Below, piece by piece: positions 12,921-26,289 of a stretch of DNA of 64,000 nt. This DNA is from Glandiceps talaboti (lineage: Eukaryota; Hemichordata; Enteropneusta; Spengelidae), in the NCBI RefSeq assembly GCF_964340395.1, contig NC_135569.1, positions 8,906,540 to 8,970,539 on the forward strand, in the 5' to 3' direction. Below the pieces are notes generated by a model, which saw nothing but the letters and a program-made list of their open reading frames with translations, was not told the origin of the DNA and did no database searches. The translations under genes were made by a program, and so were the position numbers. Numbering within the stretch: position 1 is the stretch's first letter; the number at the start of each line of letters is the position of its first letter.

Positions 12921-14465
12921 GACTTGACTTGGATCAATTATAAAACCATTTCGTGTTATAGTGAGGTATCGAATTTAGTTCAAAAACACTCATTTTATAT
13001 CTCAACACTAGAGGGTGTCATTACATATCCTGCAAATGCACCTGTCATTTGGGCCTCCAGCTTGTATCACCATCGCAAAAACAAAGTTCAGTGTGCGAGG
13101 AAAACTGCAAATAACTAAAATAGCACTGATATAAATTTCTAAAAAGTTATTGTTGCAATGTGAAATAGTGTAACAGAGTAATGTACGTATGAATCAAAGC
13201 ATATTCTTTAAGTCCAAATTATACCAACTAATATCGCCACCACGAGGCAAGGTGATACGATTTGCAGTGATATTTATAGTCTTAGAGGGGTAAAAAAAAC
13301 TTAGGTAAACCAGTTCTCTAAGATGTAACGTCCGCTGAACGTTTTCATCAATATCACTTCATCAAAACGGGTGTTAAGGTTAGAAGGATAAAGAACCAAT
13401 CTATCCTAATGTCACATAATGTTGTAGTAGTATACTTATTGCACCAAACGTAAACTGTAACAGAAGCCTGCAAATAATTGCTGTGAATTTCCTTGATGTT
13501 GCTATCAGATTTAGCTAATCTATATTTTACAACCGTCTTAGATTTTAAAAAAAAGTATGGGTAACCATGACGTCAAGCACGTCTCTGCCGACATAGATTA
13601 TATAGTAAATAGTATTATACAATAAAAGATTTACCTTTCAAAATCAAAATCGAAAACTATTGATTTTGGACAAGGTTAGACTTTCTGAGACTTAATAACT
13701 TACTCAATGTTCTAAAGATAACAGATTTCCATAATTGGATGGGTGGATTAAGGGATGGATGGATACTAGACAGACAGACAGACAGGCAGACAGACATACA
13801 TTTTGACTGAACATGAACATACATCTAATTCAGAACATTAAATTCAGATTTTCCAGGTACAATGGATTATGATGACCGTACGGAAGTAACCCGGGTTTAC
13901 CCTTACCCAGATGAGTTGCATACCAATATGTGAGTGAACGTTGCCTCCAAGGGGTGAATGGTTGATTTACGACAATGTGATGTAAATGGGCCGTGTCGAC
14001 ACCTGATGATTTGATAACTACGATGGATACAGCCTGCTGTCAACCAGGTATCGTTCTCTGACTTTAGCATTCAACTCCTTTCTTTTAACCTTTAAAACAA
14101 TTCATGATTACTGCATGTGTTTGTATAATTATATCTGATGGTGATCACGCATGTTTTGCTGCTTGGCGAAAAGAAAAGAAAACCCTGACTGGCCGTAATT
14201 GAACTAATTTGGTTTTATTTCTTCCAATGTCATTCAGGACTGTTTTCAGAAAAGAAAACGTCTCAATAACAATATGTATTCTTTTAGACAAGTAATTGAA
14301 ATATCAAAGCATGTGAACGTGATGAGAGTGATTTGGTGAATCTACATGTTCTTTGTTTGTATTTTAAGCTATTGACATTATTCAAACTGTTTTGCCTTGA
14401 AGGCAAGATTAAGGGCTCGTTCATGTAGTGCAACAGTGAGGATGTCGACTGGTGGAGGGTCTATG

Positions 14466-14665
14466 CAGCAACCAATTGCTTGTAATTATGCGATGGTATG
14501 AAGGGTCAGAAGTCATGTTGTGCAATCATGTGATGCGGGCTTTGTAGGGTCAGAGGTTAATAGCAACCAATGAGGTCAATAAGAACCACTGGCATGCAAT
14601 CATGTGATGGCATTGTATATGTAGGGTCAGAGGTTGACAGCTACCAATGGCGTGTGATCATATTG
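14466..14665. repeat. Imperfect tandem repeat, about 3 units
   Basis: Units of roughly 60-70 bp share GGGTCAGAGGTT, ACCAATG and GCAATCATGTGATG. Confidence 0.6.
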
Positions 14666-15594
14666 GGACAGAATGATAAAGTATATGAGGGTGACTAGAT
14701 TCTTTAATTATGAATTATAAATTGATTATAATATGACTTTATTCTCAGATAGTAATAATACAAGCCAGTTAAGAGAATATGAATAATTACATATTTATAT
14801 ATATATAATATATATAAATGGGAAAGAGATCGAAATAAAGTTGTCTGCTAACTAATCTAGTCCGAAACCGACATGACAAACTTTAACACAATATATACAA
14901 GTATAGCAACAATATGGATAATAACGTTGTTTATTTTGACAAATAATTGTTACAGATATTGACAGACAGTAAAATAAGAACTCCATATTAAAAGTAAACA
15001 AGTATATTTCAAGTAAGCCACCTATTACAATTGTTGTTTCAAACTTCATACAGGTGCAAAGAAAACACAGAAAGAAGTTTATATAAACAATATATTAAAA
15101 CCACTTTAATTTTAACCTTACAAGAACAAAAGGTACCCAACTATTACAAAAAGTAATACAGGAGAAATGAAGATGTCTTGGTTTTTCACTCATGAGACAC
15201 AATATTTTTAAACATATACAGATAATTTAAAGTGGAGAGAAAACAAAAAGAGGTAACCATGTTGATCATCAGTTGGAAAGTAAACAATTGAAGCCAAGTA
15301 GCTTGGTAAAGAAACAAGCGTTTATCATATATTAGATAACTTTCACTTAATTTTAAAAATAGAAATTATAGGTTTATGACACTGTACTACCTTCCCTAAG
15401 ATTTGTCCCCAGATCCATTTTGATCACAACACAGGTTTACAACAAATCTATAACTTGATAAAGGAGAAAACAAAGGTAATTCATTCTTACTCTATTGAAT
15501 TAGCTGCCTTTATACAAGAATATTAGTTAATCACACATTACTATATCATTATATAAATGTATCTTGATGAAGAAATAAAAATTGATGTTCCGTT

Positions 15595-15790
15595 ATTGAT
15601 TTGATATAGCTTAGTAAGGTAAGAATGTTACACATTCATTCAAGTTATTAAACATGTATAGCTTGGTAGGATAACAAAGTTATCTATTCATTCCAGTTAT
15701 CAAATTGGTTTAGCTTTGTAAGGTAACACACGTCACGTTACGTTAAACATTCATTCCAATAATAATATATGTGTAGATTGATAAAGGAGC
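15595..15790. repeat. Imperfect tandem repeat, about 3 units
   Basis: Units of about 65 bp share TAGCTTGGTAAGGTAACA-type and CATTCATTCCAGTTATCAAA-type segments. Confidence 0.5.
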
Positions 15791-16241
15791 AAGAGTTAAC
15801 CATCGATTACTAATTGGTACAAGAACAAGCGAGGCAATCTATATATTAAGCATTGTTACGCACACCTTTGGTAATGTCCCTTTTTGAAATCTCCAGGAAA
15901 GTGGACTTTCCCCATCGTTTCATACTCTTCCCCACCCTTGAATCTGATTACTGTTCCAAACATATATACATCATTGTAACGTTGTGTAATACAAAAGCTC
16001 TCTCTAACCCCTACAGGCGATCAACTCCTGACAATATTATTGAATTTGATTCTGTCCTCGAATGCATATTTACTAGACATTTTCGCCTAGTTGATATAAT
16101 AATTTTTAATATATTTAATAATAATTTTTGATAGGAGTCTACTATAACACAAGGCAGAAATAAGTCGAACTGAATTTCTCTTTAACTATGCAACAATTGC
16201 AGAGAAGTGTGCTCGATATCTGGAATGTCATCGACTAATTT

Positions 16242-16985
16242 CTAAGTCTCTGTAGTTTTCACCGTATCAGGAGAGGTAGAGACCTTGCCTTCTCCCTGAA
16301 AGCTCAAATTCTCCAGACCTTTGACCTCAGATTCAGACTCTCCGATCTTCCCGGTGTTCTCATGACAACCTTTTCCTTCAGATGTTACCTCACTCTTACT
16401 CATGCCGATATCACTACGAATTTGATACGGCTTAGGACGTGAACTTTTCCCAACTCCTGTTAAACTACTACTACCACCACTGTTTTCAGCTTTTTTGTAA
16501 CGAATGACGAGACAACAGCACAACTCTTTAACCGATTTTCGAAATTGTGGATTTGTAAAGGAATATATAATTGGGTTCATACAACTATTAGCAAAGGGCA
16601 GTATTAAAGCGATATTTTTGAGCACGCTATTAAAAGACGTTTGCTTAAGAATACTGTATTCTATGTTGAAAGTGTAAAAAAGGGAGAAACTCAAACAATA
16701 CGCCAGAAATACAATGATTAACATCTTGGCTGTCTTCCAATGTTTACGCTCAAAGGTGGCTCCCTGTTGCCTAGCAACTAGCTTGGAACTTTGCCAGACT
16801 GTGTAGACAATCTTCATGTAACATACACTTGTTACTAAGACAGGGATGTAGAAGAGGATGGCAGTGAAATAGACACCTTTCGCGATTTGAAACCATCGGC
16901 CATACAGTAAACTGGGTGAACAAGCGTACATGGACTTCCCCTTGTAGTCAGCAATGCCTGCTGCTGCCATAATCTTGAGTTTTGT
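16242..16985 (-). CDS. Receptor A exon 3
   Basis: Extracellular loop 2 with its Cys, TM5 (FYIPVLV, Tyr at the inner end), TM6 without CWxP, TM7 NPIIYSF, and the cytoplasmic tail to the stop. The acceptor is CTATTTTCACAG, phase 0. Confidence 0.92.
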   Translation of the reverse strand, partial: TKLKIMAAAGIADYKGKSMYACSPSLLYGRWFQIAKGVYFTAILFYIPVLVTSVCYMKIVYTVWQSSKLVARQQGATFERKHWKTAKMLIIVFLAYCLSFSLFYTFNIEYSILKQTSFNSVLKNIALILPFANSCMNPIIYSFTNPQFRKSVKELCCCLVIRYKKAENSGGSSSLTGVGKSSRPKPYQIRSDIGMSKSEVTSEGKGCHENTGKIGESESEVKGLENLSFQGEGKVSTSPDTVKTTET

Positions 16986-19900
16986 CTGTGAAAATAGCCA
17001 AATGATATGGATTGGACAAACATAAGAACAGAGATAGAGGGTTTATACATTTAAAGGTTCTACCATTATTTACAGCCTTACGTTAGGGGAGGGGGGGGGG
17101 TTCAGTGTATGTGTATGTGGAATATATCCCCAGGAATCCCAAAACCATAAATAATGACAGCTCCCTAACGAACTCTCGTAAAATGATTTAACATCTACCC
17201 ATGTTCATTGACACCTCGACTGACCAATCAGTAACCAGTAACAAAATAAGTCGGTACGTCATCACCGTGAATTGTGGTGGTATTATGAGCTCCTACCTTG
17301 TGTATGTGGAATATATAAACAGGAATCCCTAAAGCCATAAATAATGACGGCTCCCTGACAAATAGATTTTCATCTTTTTAGTGTGGAGATGTGTTGAATA
17401 TAGTCAAAGGAAATAGTTATAGAAGTCTGAGAGATTAGTAGCATGTCTGGAGGATTTGTAGAAAATAATCTCTTGGATAATGTTATCAAACCTGCCATGT
17501 TTGGTGGAAGGTGGATGCTAAATATTGAAGAGTCCAGGGTTTAAATATTTTACTCGGTTTCGACTAGTAATATTTGTTATCCATTGACTGTTTGAAATAC
17601 ATGGACGCACCATACAATCTTGTGGTTAACAAATACAGACGGTGTATAGATTTTAGTTTTGACCTTGATAGATGCAAATTTTATAGACAAATCGACTTTC
17701 AGGCAAAGACCACAGGAAAGCTGTGACAACTGTAGACATTCACTTGAGTATATCTATAAAACACATCTTAATGCATTTCTGTCAATGGTTTGTCCATTTT
17801 TACTGCTAAAAATAAATCAACAATCGAAAATCGAAATAAATTGAAAAGTCTGATTTCATAATGTGCTGGTAGCATATCGAAGTTTTTTCAAGTTCTATAG
17901 AAGTTCAATTATGACACTTAAATTCGATAAAAACAACATTACAATTTGAAGTGAAGGTGTTCAATTCTTGTACTGATAACGTAGAAAGACAAGAATGATT
18001 TATCAGCAAACTTAGATTTCATGATGGTATCAAATTGCTTCTGATTTAGAGATGAAAGATAGAGATGAAATTAAAAACAAAACTTACTCGGAAATTGATT
18101 CCGCCTGGGATAGCTCCAATTATGGCTGCCAACCATATAACTACCAAAACCATTCGTGTCCTAGCAACGGTGAAATGAATTTTGAAATAAAGAGGATGAC
18201 AGATAGCATAGTATCGGTCTGTTGCTATGGCAATCATGAGAAATATGGTGATGTTGAAAGCAGCAAATCGTAGCGTACGAAGGATAATGCATGCAATGTG
18301 CTCACTCCATAGTATGGGCCAGCTGATTGGATAGAACTCGGTCACGTTGAAGCCAGCTATCAATACAGCCAGTAGATCACCTGTTGCAGACAAAGTAGAG
18401 AGAGAGTAGTCAATGTAATGACGTAATGGGTCTGAAATTTTAATTATAGAATATTTGTACCTTGATGAAATAGATTAAATTAAAATTATGTAGAAGCCGA
18501 ATGCTTTTTCTGTTGAAAATAATCTTAATTACCCAATTTGGTTGTTGGGGATCTGGTAACAGTTAACAAAGCAAGATGAATAAATTCATGTCTATTATAA
18601 ATGAATGAACTGACGTCATCATAGTACAAACTGTTCAATGTTGTCATAGTAACGTACAAATATATGCTGTGAATTTCCTTGCAACAATGTATATTTTGGA
18701 GTATGTTGTCTTGTAACTGAGACTTTAAGGCTACTATCATCTTCAAAATATACTGTTGTTGTACAATAAAAATATGCAAACGGCTATAGTATTTGGTAGG
18801 GTTTGTTTCAGTTGCATTGTAATATTGTAATAATGTATATCTTTGTACACCCAGATCACTTCATTCTGTGCTCCCAGATCGCTTCCATCTGTGCACCCAG
18901 ATCACTTCCATCTGTGCACCCAGATCACTTCCATCTGTGCACCCAGATCACTTCCATCTGTGCACTAAGACCACTTCCATCCGTGCACCCACATCACTTA
19001 AATCTGTGCACCCACATCACTTCCATCTGCAAACTGTTTTAAAAACTTCCGTTTTAAAATAGCAATATGGATGCCAAATTGTCATTATCTTGGTAGTTTT
19101 TATTTATATAACAACTCTATTATGTTTTTCTACTTGAGAAAACTATGACAACACATACCAAATCCTTCCTCGTTACTCCATAAAAATGAAAGTGAAAAAA
19201 ATAAATAAAAATGTAATAAAACTGTTGTTACATACAATATAATACATACAATTATAAAAAACTTTTTCAGACTCTTTCTAGCTTTTTGCAATGTATTGAG
19301 TTACAAGTATGGACTTGGTATATGTTGTTTTCACGTCTACTGTGTGTGATATAATGAATTATTTGCAATATGGTACACTATGAACCGTATTAAACTTATT
19401 TGTGTAGCCGTACAATAGTATAGTGTATGCCAATATATCCAATCACATTGATTTTTGGGTCTTACCTAAAAACTACTTTCCCAGTGACCTATTCTTAGAG
19501 TACATACAGATAAAATAGACGTCCAGGCCTAATTTACATGTACAGTGTCTAATTATTGATACTTTAACAATTTTCTGAATCAGTAAATTTGTTAGATGTC
19601 TGATCTAACTAATAGTACTCCGTTTATAACTAGTGCAGGTTTAAGATTATGTTTCTAACAACACAAGACTTAATCAATAATTTATAAGAACCCTACTTTA
19701 TTTGTTGACACAGATAGATAGAAAGCGATTTATTATATATATGAATAGTACACACTCCGACCAACAACTCACACACGTATACGAATTATCCGTTATCACT
19801 ATTTCTCTCTTTTCGTAATGGGATATCGAATAATTCCAAATAAATGACGTCATCAAATATAGACTGCTATTTTGCCAAATATCAAAAATAGTTCACAATA

Positions 19901-21774
19901 CTCAGTACACAGGTGTGAGATTTTCCTTATTTCAAGCCTTAAATGTATGAGTTTATAAATCAGAGATAATTGTTGTAGGGTATTTAGAACCGAAACTGCA
20001 ACTTGCAGATTGCTACCTGGTTATTCCAACCATTCGATCATCACTCGATATTTATAAACCCAGCGGAAATATAATATCCTTGATATGAATTCCTATATTT
20101 GTAGAGACTTCAGGCAGTAAAAGGAGACATCAGAAAATGTACGTGCTTTTTTCAACCCAAATGCTTGAATTCACACAATAACAGAGTGTTAATTATGCTC
20201 AATCTCAATAAACATACATTGTGCTTATCACTGATGCATTGAGGTTGACAAGGTAAAAGAAGTTAAAATATTCCAGTCGATGCACAGATTGAATGTTTTT
20301 TTTTTGTGTTTCAACGATTTCTTTCGGAATTATTGTATTTCTTTATTTCTTACACTTTACACCTACAAGAAAAATCGAACAAATAGAAGCTATGAAATAC
20401 TCCCATAGATACTTTACAGTACCCTGGGAGTTGCACACGAAAGTTCGCAATGCACATATGACGACTGATTACTCAATGAGCTTATAATATGCTGAACACT
20501 ATCTAATAAAAGTTTGCAAGGCGCAAACGGCGTCATGCTATGGATGTGAAGCACATTGAAACACATGGATTTTTACAGAATCATTTGTGTCGTGAAGAGA
20601 AAATCATATATAAGAAGAGTAATAACGACCCTGTGATTTTTGCAGCTCCAAAAAAGGAAAGACGATTAGGAATTCGTTTGGGCAATGAGTGCCTTTACAT
20701 GGATCTTACCATCTGTGGTCCATTATATCTGATATGATCATGAAATCGTCATTTACAAAGGGGTTTGTCCTATATTAGTAAGTAAAATGGGTTTCCGTGA
20801 TAAGCGAGATTATAACAGATATGGGTCCTGGCCTGTTGACATGATCACTTACAATACTAAGTATAGGATAGGATGTCCACATTAAGTCGAGATTCAACCT
20901 TGACAACATTTGAAACAAGAAAAGCATCGTAGGCGAAATTTACACCAAGCAGTATCGTGGATAGCCACCTATAGCCGTACCTATGTGGATATGTGCTAGT
21001 TTAGCGCTTGTTTTGCCTGCCTGTCTGTCTGGCTGTCTGTCATTCTCAATGACATTGTATTTATTCCTCCACTCTCTCCCCACCTCTAGAATGTGCCATT
21101 CCTATAATTCATTGTATATAGACTTTCAAATTAATTATGACACAGTTTAAATTTGATTGCAGTGATATATTAAATAAGGGTAGTGGAGAATAAGATATGA
21201 TGATACTTAATAGTAATATTAATAACAGTATGTGCTAATGGAGGGAGATACTAGCAATGAAAACTATTAGTATTGATATTTATTGGTTAAGTAATGAACA
21301 CCAACTAATAATTGAAATTACACACATTCTATGAATGATGTAATATCTATGATTCAAATATCGTGTTTTACTCTTCAGCACAGCTTGGAAATCCAACAAA
21401 TAGACCAGTTTGATCAAAATAAATGAATGCATTACAATATACTCACCTAAAGCCAGGTTAAGTATGTAGAGTGAAGCGTTAGAACGCCTGTGTTTCTTTT
21501 GTAGATAAACCATACACACCAGTACATTACCAATCAAACCAATGATACAAAACGTCGATAACGTAGGCACTTCCATAGGAAGAGATGTCATACCATTACC
21601 ATTGCTGTACACGTCCGGTACATCAACACCAGTACGGTTAGTAGTGGTGTCATTCGTTGTACTTACGAACGACGTAGGTACAGAATTAATACATGGTTGA
21701 CGATCTGCACTCACTTCACTACCTGTTCCCGTTGCTGTAGTATCAGCTCCTACCGTAGTGAAATTACTAGACAT
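16242..21774 (-). CDS. Class A GPCR, complete three-exon gene (receptor A)
   Basis: The exons join into one frame of 454 residues: 21,447-21,774, 18,088-18,380 and 16,242-16,985. The extracellular N-terminus (residues 1-69) is Ser/Thr-rich with N-glycosylation sequons. TM1 (about 70-92) carries the GN motif, TM2 starts at NLALGD, TM3 has a Cys at its outer end and DRY at 164-166, TM4 has its Trp at 192, and TM7 has NPIIY. The last about 100 residues form a Ser/Lys/Glu-rich cytoplasmic tail. TM6 departs from the family: in place of CWxP it reads SFSL. Such receptors signal through G proteins at the plasma membrane. The ICHP after DRY and the glycosylated N-terminus fit a peptide or chemosensory type, but I cannot assign a ligand. 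Receptor B is its paralogue. Confidence 0.9.
17101..17360. repeat. Direct repeat in receptor A intron 2
   Basis: Two copies, about 17,109-17,168 and 17,289-17,350, share GTATGTGGAATATAT, CAGGAATCCC and CATAAATAATGAC. On the minus strand the higher-coordinate copy reads openly (SLFMALGIPVYIFHIHK) up to a GTAGGA, somewhat like an exon end. The other copy is shifted. Probably a small duplicated remnant. Confidence 0.4.
18088..18380 (-). CDS. Receptor A exon 2
   Basis: TM2 to TM4, with GDLLA at the start, ATDRYYAICHP after TM3 and a GTAAGT donor in phase 0. The acceptor is CTGCAACAG. At 293 bp it is exactly as long as exon 2 of receptor B. Confidence 0.92.
18847..19030. repeat. 23-bp minisatellite, about 8 units
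   Basis: The unit is close to ACTTCCATCTGTGCACCCAG plus ATC, in intron 1 of receptor A. The inner units are identical and the outer ones diverged. Confidence 0.9.
19271..19645. repeat. Interspersed repeat in receptor A intron 1
   Basis: This matches 34,200-34,560 in intron 1 of receptor B as a series of colinear blocks: TATTTGTGTAGC-GTACA, ATTGATTT-TGGGTC, GATAAAAT-GAC, CATGTACAGT and AACTAGTGCAG. The start also resembles 6,903-6,990. It may be a transposable-element family or retained intron homology. Confidence 0.55.
21447..21774 (-). CDS. Receptor A exon 1
   Basis: Start Met through TM1 and loop 1 to the start of TM2. It ends at a consensus GTGAGT donor in phase 1. I chose this Met because it opens the frame that leads without a stop into TM1. 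Confidence 0.9.
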
Positions 21775-22336
21775 TGTGGAAACTGTAGAAACTTGGTTCT
21801 TCTAACCTTTGTCTAATCAGCAGAGACAGTGCAGCGGTTTAGTGATTGTTTTAAAGTATTTAAAGTGAAATAAAAATGTTTGATATTTGTTTAGCGTTTA
21901 GAGGGAGTGTTGTATCAATTTCCGTTAGCACAGTTAAATAATACTTGCATCAGTACTCGTATTACAAATATATAGGTATCGGCCCTGCTCTAACGGTTTT
22001 TAAGTAGACTTTTTAACGTCATGTGTACGTGTTGTCGACACTGAATCGTGACTAAAATTCCTCAGCAAATCATCACTTCTGTCCAGTCTCAACAACAGTT
22101 ATCAACATAATGTATGTTATTGTCCAAATAAGTACAAGGCGCGGTGAGAAAACATAAATTCGAAGTTCTCTTAGCTACAAGAAGAGAAATGACAGACAGT
22201 TGATAAACAACCGGGTTGTTAGGAATCTATTGATAAAGCCTGTAACTGTACATGCGTAGACTGTAACTATCAATAGTGTCTGAACAACATTGATTGTGAT
22301 ATAAACAAGCCGTGATTATTCCGAAAATTATTGAAA

Positions 22337-22645
22337 GAGTGAGTGAGTGAGTGAGTGAGTGAGTGCGTGAGTGAGTGAGTGAGTGAGTGAGTGAGTGAGT
22401 GGGAGGGTGGGTGGGTGGGTGAGTGAGTGGGTGAGTGAGTGAGTGAGTGAGTGAGTGAGTGTGTGTGTGTGAGAGAGAGGTAAACAGACAGACAGACAGA
22501 CAGTACTAGTGAGCGGCAGACAGAGACAGACAGCCAGGCACATACATACATACATACATACATACATACATACATACATACATACATACATACATACATA
22601 CATACATACATACATACATACATACATACATACATACATACAGAG
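22337..22645. repeat. GAGT and CATA compound microsatellite
   Basis: GAGT with GGGT variants, a short GT/GA run, ACAG units, then about 26 CATA units. Confidence 0.95.
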
Positions 22646-22756
22646 AGGAAGAGAGGTGGGGTAAAGAGATCGGAAAAATGACGAGGGAGAGAGGAATGGA
22701 GAAAGAGAGAACGGGAAGGAAAGAGCGACGGGGGAAGGAATGGCGTGAGGGAAGAC

Positions 22757-22894
<138 letters not shown>

Positions 22895-23910
22895 AGTGGT
22901 TGGGAAGGAGAGGTGGGAGAATAACGAGGGAGTGATGGAGGGGAGAGAAAGAGCGGAGGACGGAGAGCGGGGAAGAGATAAAAGAGATGCCATAGACAGA
23001 CAAACTGATAGAAGAGGAGAGGGAAAGAGAGAAGAATGGAATAAGGAGGGCGAGAAAGTGTGAGGGAGAGAGAGAAATAAAGAGGGACGAGTATGTTGTG
23101 AATCTGAATCCTGTAGATCAAATGCACAGATCACGTTTTTTCTACGCTTTTAAAGATCAAACATAGATCTAGGTTTTACTATATATTCCCATAACTCTCC
23201 TTGTTACAGTATACTCGTTTTGTTGCTGTCTGGACAAATCAGTATGTGTATTGAATACCAGGTATACTTCTCAGAACGACTTGTCTTAACATCTGCAGCA
23301 GTTTCCAGCGGAAACTTCTTTAAGAAAATTCTTAGTTTTTTTCACCTTTCCTCCTTAACATTTTTGTTCGATCTCTTAAATCAAAGAAAAATCCTTACAC
23401 ATGAATTGATGCCAAAATTGTGATTGATTCTTCACTTACTCATGGATGTTTCTCTTCGCTGTGTAACGGGGGTCAACAAATAACATCACGTGATTGACTT
23501 TGCTATCAAACAATTCGTGTCGTCGATTAAGTTTATTGACTATAAAGGAACATTCAACGATTTATTTCCCGCTATTAGTTGACTTCGTTGATGTCGACGT
23601 TCGGGACAGAATGATAAAATAATATTGAACCAGTCTAGATAATTGATTTGGAACATTTATCAATAACTGTCGCACTTCATTGAATTGATGATATTGCTCT
23701 TCTATAACTTACAAAAGACATACACTGATTGTGTTTTACTAAATAAGATTCAAAACATAGGTTTCTATGTGGCTATTAGAATTCTGTGTATAGTGACACT
23801 ATTTCAAGGCCTAAGGCTTTGCTCTATCTGGAACCCAAGAATGTAAGGCTAAAACTAAAATGTGAGCCTACCAAAAGCCTTATGGGGGCGTACAGATCAC
23901 ACTTTAACTT

Positions 23911-23954
23911 GTATGTATGTATGTATGTATGTATGTATGTATGTATGTATGTAC
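23911..23954. repeat. (TGTA)n microsatellite
   Basis: About 11 TGTA units. Confidence 0.9.
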
Positions 23955-24289
23955 GTACGTGTACCACCTACAGCATCTGCACTTGTGCTTGTAATTGTGA
24001 TGACGGTCTATACATGTTACTTGTAAATGTCTATTCACAAGCTATCATCTTTGTAAGGGAAAACTTAAATGGCAGGGGTCTAGCGGTGTTGAGCTACCAG
24101 ACCCCTTTTTAGACCGAGTTAGAGATATTGATTTCACATTACACCATTTAAGAACAGCCTCCCAAAATCTACACCACCCGTAGTGCGATACTTGCCGATG
24201 AGTTTTTCCCTACTAGGGATATGGGGATGGGGTAGAGGCAAGAATGTACAATAGTTGTGTTGACAAACTGGTCAGTCTAGATACACATT

Positions 24290-24960
24290 TACATCCATGG
24301 CAGGGTGTTAGGACTACTACTATAGGTAGGTAGAAAAAGGTTGGGGTTACTAGCATAAACCTGATTTGTATTGTCTGCAATATTCCAAATTGCAGGGCTC
24401 ATATCAGAGAAAAAAGAAAGAGCTCTCATCAAGCGACTGTATAAAGAGCTCTCATCAAACGACTCATCTCTATAGATATATATAGAGATGAGTGTATACA
24501 CGCATGGACCGCTGAGAAGACTGTGTTTAGGGGAGTACGAAGTTGACTAGAGGGAATACACATTTAGAGTCATTCAGTCAGGTATTGTGGTCTGGTACTT
24601 TTGTGTTCCAGTGTCCTACGATTGATCTGAAGCAAAGGGATGAATCTTTTTGCGCTGTTTACGAAAAGTACTTGATACTGATGAAGTTGTTGCGAAAGAG
24701 GTTGGACACAATCATATTTCTTGGCGTTCCAGACAAGACGTGCTGCTGCATTATGATTTCTTTGCAACTTATCTATAAGGTGCCCAGGGCAACCAGAGAG
24801 GAGATTGTTACAATTGTTCAAGCGTGACAGAATAAGCATGTACAAACAAAGGCGTTGGTGAGGGTAGCTTTGAGAGAGTGCAAAAGTGATAAAGTTGGAT
24901 CGGCTGAGTGTAGGCGGCTTTGCACTAATTCTGTTCATCCCGTGACGTTACATAGTCACT
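24290..24960 (-). mobile_element. Non-LTR retrotransposon (LINE) relic, RT C-terminal part
   Basis: A minus-strand frame at 24,570-24,938 contains LSRLNNCNNLLSG, then IDKLQRNHNAAARLV, KKYD and a Leu-rich block. This is the order of the conserved region after the reverse transcriptase palm in CR1/L2-type LINEs (SRLDYCNSLL, LQ-xQNAAARL, KYDHITP). Downstream, YSPKHSLLS recalls the family's Y-P-RSLRS segment. Reverse transcriptase core and endonuclease are missing and the frame is broken, so it is an old 5'-truncated copy. Confidence 0.75.
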
Positions 24961-25569
24961 ATAAGTAAGGTGTGGCTCCAGGGTTTACAGATTGCAAATG
25001 CATAGAGGATGGGAAAGATGATTTAGTGGGCAGGCCAGGTGACATTATTTACATTTCTGTTTTATAATCATGAAAGACGGCTTTATTAAATGTTTGTTTC
25101 TTGATGTCGGTATATACAATTTTGTGTGGGTTCGATAGTTTAATTACTTGATCGATCTTGGCTTCTTTTTCTCGTTGATTTTCATCTGTGAAACCATGGT
25201 GATCGATCGAATGTTATTTAACGAAGTCAAAACGAGGCTTTGTGTACTGAACATTAGAAAAGGGGCCATATGCAGCCCTAAGGGACAACAAGCATGATGA
25301 GAGAAGACCGTATTTTTGATTGCAAGCCATTGGCGATCATTGACGGAAAGATACGATCCAAAACAAGACTGATCAGATTCAGATATCCAGGTCGGCTGTT
25401 GACTATATCAATTGTGTCGAATTATGTCGATAATGACTAGACGAGTTCAGGGTTGTTTTCATGAATGTTTTAGCAGAATGATTAGTTCAAGAGGGCATTT
25501 AAGTTGATAGGCCGATTGCAAGAGAACCATTCTTTCAGCTACTTTTTACAGCAGCGCAGTTTGAAGACA

Positions 25570-25800
25570 ATTACATGTTATTCCCCAACATTTTTCGTTG
25601 TTCAGCCAAGGAACGATACTGTGAAATAGGGAGGTGCGTCTTGGACGATGCCGTAAAAGAGGGTGTGGTTTACGACGATGATTTCAAGCACCTCAGAACC
25701 AATGACATAGACACAGGTTGTCGTGACGTAGAACGACCAGGTTATAATAATCTCCATTTTCTGTTCAAAAACATAACTCGGCTTGTGCATGGTACATAGG
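25570..25800. mobile_element. Diverged TIR family 3 copy
   Basis: It starts with TTATTCCCCAACATTTTTCG, as in the copies inside the coiled-coil gene, lacks the central palindrome, and ends with the same tail (GTTGTCGTGACGTAGAACGA, then CAGGTTATA). It shows that the family is dispersed and not confined to that gene. Confidence 0.55.
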
Positions 25801-26289
25801 GATATGTAGAAGAAGGGAGAAAATACGTGTGTATAGCCATTTCTATTAACAAATAGATTTGTACACTAATCGAGAAAACAGTTTTGCAACACAACTTAGA
25901 ATAGTTTGTTTCACAATTCCAAACCCATCATGGACAGAGTTAAAATGACTTAGATCCTCTCTGAAAGCAATGAAAGCCATGTTCAGTGCACATCGGTTGA
26001 GAGATTAAGAATTACGCCGATCAATGACAGTGAATTAATTAACTGAATAATCAATTACTTGTTTGAAAGATCGACTAAAATAATCAATGATAGAATTAAA
26101 CAGCATAAATTAACATTACTTTGCATATAAAACATTGATGTGAGCAAATTGACAACACTTACTGGCCAGAAATAGACCTTTATTGACAAAATGAAATAAA
26201 ATACACATAGTCAATATATAACTGATAAGTTTTCATAAAATGTTATTAATTTAATTGCCTTTTTACGATGCAGTAAGATGGTGTAATAT

